From positions 3,487,001 to 3,551,000 of the forward strand of contig NZ_CP025117.1 in assembly GCF_002831645.1 (NCBI RefSeq): a DNA stretch of 64,000 nucleotides, given 5' to 3'. The DNA comes from Olleya sp. Bg11-27. GTDB taxonomy: Bacteria; Bacteroidota; Bacteroidia; Flavobacteriales; Flavobacteriaceae. Positions 38,601-44,687 of this stretch are shown piece after piece. Every line of letters begins with the position of its first letter. Positions within the stretch are counted from its first letter, which is position 1. The notes below the pieces were generated by a model that ran no database searches, was not told the origin of the DNA, and saw nothing but the letters and a program-made list of their open reading frames with translations. The position numbers were made by a program, and so were the translations under genes.

Positions 38601-39734
38601 TTAATCGGTAGTTACACTGTTTCCGTTAGCGACTAATGTATTATAATCAGTAACTCCCTGACCTGTTGGCGGTGCCAAAGTTTGTTGGCCATCTAGCCTA
38701 ACACTCTTACCTGAAAAAGGTGGCGAAATTGCAACTAATTGACTTAAAACAGCATTAACATCTGAAGAGCTAAAATTATTACTTGGAAAATAGACTTGAC
38801 TAAATGAAGTTAAAGCAGGAAAGCTGATTGTTGTCAAGCTAGTATTATTGTACAAATTAAAAGAAGATGCTGCTGTTACTAATTGCGGTAAATTGATTGT
38901 TACCAACTGAGGATTAAGAGAAATTGTAAATTGAGTCACAGATACTAAAGATGACAAATCGACACTGGTCAATACGTCATTATTAAAAATACCCAAATTA
39001 CTATTTGTGCTTGTTAAATTAGACAAATCTAACGTTATTAAATTAGGATTATTATATACAACAACTGCATTACTAGTAGTAATACTACTTAAATCTAATG
39101 CTGTTAAATTTACATTATCTTCAAACTCTATACTATAGATATCGGTTAGATTACTTACTACTACATTATTCACATTACTATTACGCAGATAAAACTCATG
39201 AACATCTGAAAGTGCTGAAAAATCTACCTGTTGTAAAGACGTTGTATTTAAATCAGCACTTCCCTCGATATACAAATAATAGGATACTTTTTCTAAACTT
39301 GATAAATCTAAAGCGGATACTAATGGGTTATCACTAAACCTTATGTCCTGACTAACTTCTACTAAATTAGAGATATTTATAGTTGTTAAAGCTATATTGT
39401 CTTCAATAATCAAGTTTACCAACTGAGAAACACCTGACAAATCTAAAGTCGTCAGTTGTGTTGTATTTTCTACATAAATAAACTGTGTCATAGCTCCTAT
39501 TTCATTTTGAATTTTTACAACAGCCTCGGCATCTGTTATCCCTCCATTAAAATAAACATAAGTTAAACCAGAAGTTGCCTGACCATCTGTTCCATCGGTA
39601 CCATCGATGCCATCTTGACCATCCACTCCATCGACACCATCCTGACCGTCAACGCCATCAACACCATCGACTCCACAAGACATCGCTAAAATTAATACTA
39701 CACTACATAATAGTTGTTTAAAAATCATCTTCAT
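38601..39734 (-). CDS. Lipoprotein with collagen-like tract and leucine-rich repeats
   Basis: A 377-residue lipoprotein with leader ending LAMSC (Cys20). Directly after the lipidated Cys comes a G-x-D triplet tract (residues 21-52; GVDGVDGQD type), then receptor-L-domain-like leucine-rich repeats at about 75-320 with recurring xxLTTLDLSxL units (TTLDLSG, TTINISNL, SALDLSSL, LITLDLSNL, TSVDLSSLV), and a variable tail. It resembles BspA-like/L-domain surface proteins for protein or glycan binding. Start two bases after the preceding gene stop (39737), likely part of one operon running from site C. Confidence 0.85.
   Translation of the reverse strand: MKMIFKQLLCSVVLILAMSCGVDGVDGVDGQDGVDGVDGQDGIDGTDGTDGQATSGLTYVYFNGGITDAEAVVKIQNEIGAMTQFIYVENTTQLTTLDLSGVSQLVNLIIEDNIALTTINISNLVEVSQDIRFSDNPLVSALDLSSLEKVSYYLYIEGSADLNTTSLQQVDFSALSDVHEFYLRNSNVNNVVVSNLTDIYSIEFEDNVNLTALDLSSITTSNAVVVYNNPNLITLDLSNLTSTNSNLGIFNNDVLTSVDLSSLVSVTQFTISLNPQLVTINLPQLVTAASSFNLYNNTSLTTISFPALTSFSQVYFPSNNFSSSDVNAVLSQLVAISPPFSGKSVRLDGQQTLAPPTGQGVTDYNTLVANGNSVTTD
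39579..39674 (-). repeat. Collagen-like (Gly-x-Asp)n coding tract
   Basis: About ten triplets of Gly-x-Asp (x = Val, Gln, Ile, Thr) are coded by 9-base imperfect repeats (GGT GTT GAT type). Codons vary between units, so the tract is conserved at protein level and is not just a DNA microsatellite. Confidence 0.8.
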
Positions 39735-39736
39735 AA

Positions 39737-40045
39737 TTATTGTTCTTTATTTGCGTTATAAAAATCTAAAGCTTCAAAAAATGGAAAGCCAAAGAAAGGA
39801 CCTCCTTCTTTATACATGGTTATTTTTACACCATCCAAAAAATCACCAGAAAATTTAATATCATGGACATCTGCTTCCGTTAATTTCCTGTCGTGGAGTA
39901 AATAGTACTTTACTATTTCCATCTTTTTAACATCACTTAATTGTTTTGTCGTTTCTGTCGTCGCTTCATCTTTAGCAACTTGTTCTTTACAATTAAAAAC
40001 AAGCAAGCCAAGACAAAAGACCAAATACTTTAGTTGTGTTTTCAT
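39737..40045 (-). CDS. Small lipoprotein
   Basis: A 102-residue lipoprotein, leader ending LVFNC (Cys18). The mature part is Lys/Glu/Thr-rich, followed by LSDVKKMEIVKYYLLHDRKLTEADVHDIKF in part and a C-terminal GGPFFGFPFFEALDFY. Family unknown. The frame is open further upstream to 40069, but the ATG at 40045 gives the complete leader. It starts 11 bases after the preceding stop (40056) and ends three bases before the next gene. Confidence 0.7.
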   Translation of the reverse strand: MKTQLKYLVFCLGLLVFNCKEQVAKDEATTETTKQLSDVKKMEIVKYYLLHDRKLTEADVHDIKFSGDFLDGVKITMYKEGGPFFGFPFFEALDFYNANKEQ

Positions 40046-40055
40046 GTTTTTCAAT

Positions 40056-40502
40056 CTACAAGACTTCATCTATTATTACACAAAACTCCACTTCTATACT
40101 ACTATAAACAATATCTAATCGTATTTCGTCTCCTACAGCTGTTCCTGCACGTTGACAGGTCACGGTCACCTGCTGTTCTTGACCACTATCTAAGGTTAAA
40201 AACCCTATACCTGTCTCGTTAAGCTCATTTACATTAGTCGTGAAAAATATAGTTGGCGAGCTTGAAAATGAGGCGATTTCTATTCCTGGTGCGCCAAAAG
40301 GGCCATTACTTGCATTTGGAAAATATTGCGTATTCAATTCAGACTCTGCAATTATTGTTTGATCATTATTACTATTATCTAGGTAAGAAAACCCTTGATA
40401 ATTACATTCCGTTTCGTTTGTTGCATCATTATTGGTGTCATCATCATTATTACATGATGTAACAAGACATAATAAAACTAGTATATATGTTATTTTTTTC
40501 AT
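40056..40502 (-). CDS. Small lipoprotein, paralog of the gene at 41507
   Basis: A 148-residue lipoprotein with leader ending LVTSC (Cys17) and an Asn/Asp-rich linker (NNDDDTNNDAT). The mature domain aligns with that of 41507-41962: CNYQGFSYLDNSNN against CDYEGYDALDTSNN, ELNTQYFPNASNGP against ELTTDFFYTSSNGP, and the same end EFCVIIDE / EFCVKIDE. Conserved Cys residues (CNY, TVTC, FCV) could form disulfides. Function unknown. Member of the operon from site C, 59 bases after the gene at 40562. Confidence 0.75.
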   Translation of the reverse strand: MKKITYILVLLCLVTSCNNDDDTNNDATNETECNYQGFSYLDNSNNDQTIIAESELNTQYFPNASNGPFGAPGIEIASFSSSPTIFFTTNVNELNETGIGFLTLDSGQEQQVTVTCQRAGTAVGDEIRLDIVYSSIEVEFCVIIDEVL

Positions 40503-40561
40503 CTTTATAAATTTTTATAATTTTCAATATTACTTTTTTAGGTTAAAAAAACGATTTAAGG

Positions 40562-41242
40562 TTAATCTAACATTAATCCTAAAGTCCCTTCATAATGACC
40601 TGTAATCGTTGTTCCGCTTGTATCTAAAAAAGTATAATCTAAATCAATCGTACTATTTGAAGGTGTTGAATAATCTATATTAATGGCATTTATGATTACC
40701 ATTGGTCCAGATGTTCCAACATAAGACCAAATACCATTAGCTTCTTGTATATGACAAAAATCAAGTCCATTTTCTGTTCCAAAAGTAGGATCCGGTTCTA
40801 AATCATACCCTAATAAAGAATCTGCTGAATACCCTGCATTAAATCCGCTTGTTAATACACTAGATGCGATATAAGTATTTCCTGAACTAATGACTCCTGA
40901 TGTTAAACTTGGATTAGAAGCGCCTGCTAATATTTTTAACTTTACCATATTGGTTGTGTTATCTGAAAAGCCATAAGCATAACCAATACCTACATCTCCA
41001 AAAGAATCTGTCATCCTACCATCTGTAAAGAAAAAATTATAATAATCTGGAAAAGTATCTCCATTGGCATCTGCTTGATCAATGGTAATGTAAGCATTCT
41101 CCGTTCCGTTAAACGTACCGCTAATTGTAAAACCATCTGTTGGTGTAGCTGGAGTTGTTTGCGCGTCGTCATTATTATCACAACCAACTAGCGTTATGGT
41201 TAATAAGATTAATAATACTTTAAGTGTTTTTAATGTTTTCAT
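40562..41242 (-). CDS. Lipoprotein of unknown family
   Basis: A 226-residue lipoprotein with leader ending TLVGC (Cys21), Asp/Asn/Thr-Pro linker, then one beta-rich domain (DGFTISGTFNGTENAYITID in part; MVKLKILAGASNP; IWSYVGTSGPMVIINA; GHYEGTLGLMLD). Looks like a small jelly-roll or lipocalin-like surface domain, but I do not recognise the family. It is the first gene after site C at 41267-41299 and heads the run of lipoprotein genes down to 38601. Confidence 0.75.
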   Translation of the reverse strand: MKTLKTLKVLLILLTITLVGCDNNDDAQTTPATPTDGFTISGTFNGTENAYITIDQADANGDTFPDYYNFFFTDGRMTDSFGDVGIGYAYGFSDNTTNMVKLKILAGASNPSLTSGVISSGNTYIASSVLTSGFNAGYSADSLLGYDLEPDPTFGTENGLDFCHIQEANGIWSYVGTSGPMVIINAINIDYSTPSNSTIDLDYTFLDTSGTTITGHYEGTLGLMLD

Positions 41243-41266
41243 AATTAAATTATTTTAAGTGTTCAT

Positions 41267-41299
41267 CCTTATATCAATAAGCGTATAAAAATGTTACCC
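41267..41299 (-). promoter_or_regulatory. Island promoter element, site C
   Basis: Minus strand GGGTAAC (41299-41293), 19 bases, TATAAGG (41273-41267), then ATGAACA. The ATG at 41242 is 24 bases further. The middle of the spacer differs from A and B, so the two boxes and their distance are the conserved part. Confidence 0.6.
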
Positions 41300-41313
41300 T
41301 AAATTTAAAGTTA

Positions 41314-41475
41314 TTATGTATCTTTTCTCACATGGATAGTCCCTGTAATAAACTTTGTAACTCCTGCGCTATCTGTAAAATCACCAGAAAAAGCAACGTC
41401 AATATACTCTGTTTGATTTCCAAAATTTGATATTATAAATTCAAAAATTCTGTGTCGTTGTAATAGTTGTAATTA
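41314..41475 (-). pseudogene. Decayed C-terminal fragment of the large lipoprotein family
   Basis: The minus strand from 41451 to the stop at 41316-41314 reads 45 codons (NFGNQTEYIDVAFSGDFTD, ending GTIHVRKDT) that align with the last module of copy A (NFGAVGDYIDVTVSGDFTD, ending ASIHVLRSS), 19 of 41 positions identical. Upstream, two stop codons and apparent frameshifts interrupt the frame within 25 bases, and no N-terminal part remains. So this is the remnant of a third family copy, placed just before site C in the same way that copy B lies just before site A. Confidence 0.75.
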
Positions 41476-41506
41476 CTACTTAAGCTTGGTTTCGAAGGTC
41501 TTATCA

Positions 41507-41962
41507 TTAATGATATTCATCAATCTTTACACAAAACTCGGCATCCAATCCAGAACCTGTCACTATAAATTGCATTCCTTCACCAACTGCACTTCCTGTT
41601 GCTAAACACGTTACATTTACAGTTTGTATAACACCATCAATACTTAATTGACCTGTTCCAGCAGCGTTTGCAGTAACAACTGTGGTAACAAACCAAAAAT
41701 CGCCAGGATTACTAGTTTCATAAATTTCCACTTCAGGCCCATTCGATGACGTATAGAAAAAATCTGTAGTTAATTCTGCTTCAGGTATTAAAGTCGTCGT
41801 ATTGTTTGACGTATCTAAAGCATCGTAACCTTCATAATCACATGCTGAAGTTTCTGGTTCATCGTCTATCCCGTCATCCGCAGGACATCCAGAACCAATT
41901 ATAAATAACGCTACTACCAATAATGTAATTGGGGAAATTGCTTTTAAAATCTTCTTTTTCAT
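41507..41962 (-). CDS. Small lipoprotein-like protein, paralog of the gene at 40056
   Basis: A 151-residue exported protein. The N-terminal hydrophobic stretch at about 10-25 ends GSGC (Cys26), likely lipidated. An acidic linker follows, then the domain shared with 40056-40502 (see that entry), ending EFCVKIDEYH. Starts four bases after the Lgt-like stop (41967), so it is cotranscribed with it: a lipid-transfer-like enzyme and a lipoprotein in one operon. Confidence 0.72.
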   Translation of the reverse strand: MKKKILKAISPITLLVVALFIIGSGCPADDGIDDEPETSACDYEGYDALDTSNNTTTLIPEAELTTDFFYTSSNGPEVEIYETSNPGDFWFVTTVVTANAAGTGQLSIDGVIQTVNVTCLATGSAVGEGMQFIVTGSGLDAEFCVKIDEYH

Positions 41963-41966
41963 TGTA

Positions 41967-42767
41967 TTAGGTTTTAATTAAGTTAATATTACTTTGTTTA
42001 TAAAATTTAAAATAAAAATAGCTCGAAGCACAAATAAGACACAATCCAATAGCCTGAGAATGTGATAATATATTTTCAACTACATAACCTCTTTCATCTC
42101 CTCTAAACAGCTCTAAAATCCCTCGACCAAAACCATACAATATTAAGTATGCTAAAAATATTTGCCCTGTAAATTGCTTTCGGTTTTTAATAAATAGAAG
42201 TATCAATAGTATTATCATTAAGACGGTCACTTCATACAATTGCGTAGGATGAACGGCTACATCATGCGTGGTTGGGAAAACTATCCCAAAACCACTATTC
42301 GTTGGATGTCCAAAACAACAACCCGCTGCAAAACAACCTAAACGTCCTATGGCATGAATTATAACTGTAGTTACTGCTAAAATATCTAACATTGGTAATA
42401 CAGGTATTTTGTGCTTTTTTAAATACCAAATAACAACTGGAACAATAACTATAAACGAGCCATAAAAGACATAACCACCATTAAAGCTGCTTAAAATTAA
42501 ACTTGGATTATTAATATACAACATGGGATCTTGCAGATAAAAAAACAACTTACCGCCTACAAAGCCTGCAATAAAAACCAAGTAAAAAAAAGTGTTTGAT
42601 AAATTAGTAATCCCTAATGTTTTTTTAGCACTCCATTTAGTATATAACGCCGCTATTAAAGTCCCTAGCGCTATTAAAGTAGCATAACTATATACGGTAA
42701 CTTGTGTCAAACCAAAAAGACGAGAAAAAAATTCAGGTAACGAAAAATCAAATAGCTCTGGAAACAT
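41967..42767 (-). CDS. Lgt-family membrane protein (divergent prolipoprotein diacylglyceryl transferase)
   Basis: A 266-residue polytopic protein with about seven transmembrane helices. It keeps family landmarks: GGYVFYGSF (97-105), IGRLGCFAAGCCFGHPTN (140-157), HPTQLYE (173-179) and FRGDERG (about 225-231). Compared with E. coli Lgt, the essential His of the GGxxFHG loop is Tyr102 and the Asn of GRLGNF is Cys145, with an added Cys-Cys pair at 150-151. It belongs to the CC-type Lgt subfamily, so true Lgt activity is uncertain. Context is striking: it lies in a lipoprotein island and shares a transcript with one lipoprotein. Confidence 0.85.
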   Translation of the reverse strand: MFPELFDFSLPEFFSRLFGLTQVTVYSYATLIALGTLIAALYTKWSAKKTLGITNLSNTFFYLVFIAGFVGGKLFFYLQDPMLYINNPSLILSSFNGGYVFYGSFIVIVPVVIWYLKKHKIPVLPMLDILAVTTVIIHAIGRLGCFAAGCCFGHPTNSGFGIVFPTTHDVAVHPTQLYEVTVLMIILLILLFIKNRKQFTGQIFLAYLILYGFGRGILELFRGDERGYVVENILSHSQAIGLCLICASSYFYFKFYKQSNINLIKT

Positions 42768-42787
42768 GTTTTATGTTTTTTTTTAAA

Positions 42788-42831
42788 ATAAATCGGCAAT
42801 ACATGTTATTACTAACTTATTGCCGATTTAT
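42788..42831. promoter_or_regulatory. 14-bp perfect inverted repeat before the Lgt-like gene
   Basis: ATAAATCGGCAATA (42788-42801) and its exact complement (42818-42831) enclose a 16-base loop, ending 20 bases from the ATG at 42767. It is in the leader if site D is used. It could be an attenuator-type hairpin or an operator; only a weak U-rich stretch (ATTTATTTT) follows on the minus strand. Confidence 0.7.
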
Positions 42832-42892
42832 ATAGAAAGATTAATAGCAAATCAAAAATAACATACAACCTCTAGCAAATACCTTACTATTG

Positions 42893-42932
42893 CATGACAC
42901 GTTAGTTTCATGTCATGAAAAGTGGTTTTCAT
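42893..42932. promoter_or_regulatory. Two overlapping hairpins in the leader of the Lgt-like gene
   Basis: CATGACA (42893-42899) pairs with TGTCATG (42911-42917); ATGAAAA (42915-42921) pairs with TTTTCAT (42926-42932). The arms share 42915-42917, so the hairpins exclude one another. The rest of the 404-base gap 42768-43170 has no gene that I can support. Confidence 0.45.
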
Positions 42933-42975
42933 TAAATCAACTATACCACTTGAACTGTTAATTATTGGTCTACGT

Positions 42976-43008
42976 TTTTATATAAAAACAACCTTTGTTT
43001 TGTTACCC
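42976..43008 (-). promoter_or_regulatory. Island promoter element, site D
   Basis: Minus strand GGGTAAC (43008-43002; preceded by another G), 19 bases, TATAAAA (42982-42976). Upper box and spacing equal sites A-C; the lower box has AA in place of GG. The Lgt-like gene starts 209 bases further, giving a long leader. Confidence 0.5.
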
Positions 43009-43170
43009 CTAAATTTGATTCTTTTATTAAATTCGTTTTAAATCACAATATATATGCATTCAATAACAATGTAAAAACACTAATTTACAATTGAAGTTTT
43101 GATCGTATCCACGTATTCCTTGTACAATAAAATAAAAGACATTAAGTTTGCTATATAAACTAAACCTACT

Positions 43171-43689
43171 ATGGAACAACAGATTTTAAACTTATTAATG
43201 TACACTATCCCCTCTGTAATAACAGGAGCTATCGCTTATCTTTTTTTTAGACAACATATGCAAAATGAAGAAGAGCGTCGTAAATTTAATATCTTAAAAA
43301 CCTTAAGTAAAGAATCTTTACCTGTAAGACTACAAGCCTATGAGCGTCTAACTTTGTTTTTAGAACGCATCTCACCAAATAAATTATTACTGCGTGTTGC
43401 CCCATTATCATCAGACAAGCAGTCTTATGAAGACTTATTAATAAGCAGTATTGAACAAGAGTTTGAACACAACTTAGCACAACAAATCTATTTAAGTGAT
43501 GATTGCTGGACTATTATTAAGGCTTCAAAAAGTGCAACCATCCAATTGATTAGAAAAGTAAGTATGAGCGATAAAATTGACTCTGCTCACAAATTAAGAG
43601 AAGCCATTTTAAACGAAATGTTGGACAAACCAGCACCAAGTAACGCTGGATTACATTATATCAAAAAAGAAGTCGGAGAAATCTGGTAA
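43171..43689 (+). CDS. Conserved membrane-anchored protein of unknown function
   Basis: A 172-residue protein: one transmembrane helix at about 8-25, then a basic/acidic helix (FRQHMQNEEERRKFN) and a helical cytoplasmic domain with LPVRLQAYERLTLFLERISP, LISSIEQEFEHNLAQQIYLSDD in part and a C-terminal GLHYIKKEVGEIW. I regard it as a Bacteroidota-specific conserved family with no known role. It is transcribed away from the Lgt-like gene and ends at a bidirectional terminator. Confidence 0.75.
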   Translation: MEQQILNLLMYTIPSVITGAIAYLFFRQHMQNEEERRKFNILKTLSKESLPVRLQAYERLTLFLERISPNKLLLRVAPLSSDKQSYEDLLISSIEQEFEHNLAQQIYLSDDCWTIIKASKSATIQLIRKVSMSDKIDSAHKLREAILNEMLDKPAPSNAGLHYIKKEVGEIW

Positions 43690-43710
43690 CCTTTTAAAGG
43701 TTCATAAAAA

Positions 43711-43740
43711 AAGTCCTATCAAACGATAGGACTTTTTTTT
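43711..43740. terminator. Bidirectional terminator
   Basis: AAGTCCTATC (43711-43720), loop AAAC, GATAGGACTT (43725-43734): a perfect 10-bp stem with A run on the left and T run on the right, between convergent genes ending at 43689 and 43769. Confidence 0.93.
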
Positions 43741-43768
43741 ATCTAAATATGATTATAACCCCTAGAGA

Positions 43769-44686
43769 TTACTCTATTGGCACAGTGGATCTAAATTCAT
43801 CATGATTTTCATACTTATCCTGAGCATACAAATACCCTTGTAACCACCAATCTTCCATTAGTTTTTTATTAAAAATCAACGAGTTTTCCGTTAACTTAGT
43901 TGGTGTATAATACAAGTTAAGCTTTACATTCCTATGTTTTGCCGCCAATTTACCTATTGCAATATCTCCTTTTTCTACTTGGTCCAATAAATGCCCGAAC
44001 AGATTTATCATTAACGAAAACGGATTTTTCCCTAACACTTTATTGTATTCTAAGTTTTCACTTTCTAAAACAATAGCATCCACCTCTGTAGCCCCTCTTA
44101 AAATAGCCTCTCTAATTGGTATTACACAACCCAATCCTCCATCTGCATACTCAAATCCATCTTTTATAGCTAAGGACATAAACGGAATATAATTGCAAGA
44201 AATCCAGATCCATTCGCAAAACTCATCGTAATCATAATCGTTAATTGACTTATACTCTACGCGGTTTTTAGATAAATTAGTAACCGTAACAACCACATCT
44301 TCTTTAGTGGCTTTAATAGTATCATATTCTGCTTTAGTAAAATGTACTTTAATATGCTTTTTAAGATTTTTACTTTCACCAAAAGTGCGTTTCTTTTTCA
44401 AAAATTGCAACGCTGTGTTAAAATAATTAATAGAAACATATTCTCTATCCCCTTTCTTTTTAACCACAAACGGATTAATACTAAAAATAGAATTCTGATT
44501 AACATGCGTATAAATATCGTACAGCTTACCAATATTTCCAGTAGCTAAATGCGGAATTAATAGACTTCCAGTAGATGTTCCCAAAAACATATCGTACTGT
44601 TTACCTTCTTGTTCTATTAAATGTTGTGCAACTCCTCCTGCAAATGCACCTTTACTTCCTCCTCCAGATATGACTAATGCTTTCAA
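43769..44686 (-). CDS. Patatin-like phospholipase
   Basis: A 305-residue protein with oxyanion loop GGGSKGAFAGG (8-18), nucleophile elbow GTSTGS (Ser38) and the catalytic Asp182 in ADGG, the Ser-Asp dyad of patatin lipases. No signal peptide; probably an intracellular or membrane-surface acyl hydrolase. The start is TTG at 44686, one base after the stop of the M1 aminopeptidase (44688), so the two are translated from one mRNA. The lipid substrate is unknown. Confidence 0.9.
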   Translation of the reverse strand: MKALVISGGGSKGAFAGGVAQHLIEQEGKQYDMFLGTSTGSLLIPHLATGNIGKLYDIYTHVNQNSIFSINPFVVKKKGDREYVSINYFNTALQFLKKKRTFGESKNLKKHIKVHFTKAEYDTIKATKEDVVVTVTNLSKNRVEYKSINDYDYDEFCEWIWISCNYIPFMSLAIKDGFEYADGGLGCVIPIREAILRGATEVDAIVLESENLEYNKVLGKNPFSLMINLFGHLLDQVEKGDIAIGKLAAKHRNVKLNLYYTPTKLTENSLIFNKKLMEDWWLQGYLYAQDKYENHDEFRSTVPIE

Positions 44687-44687
44687 A

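Noticed and set aside
40046-40069. Eight-codon N-terminal extension of the lipoprotein at 39737
   Set aside because: It overlaps the preceding gene, and ATG at 40045 gives a normal lipoprotein leader.
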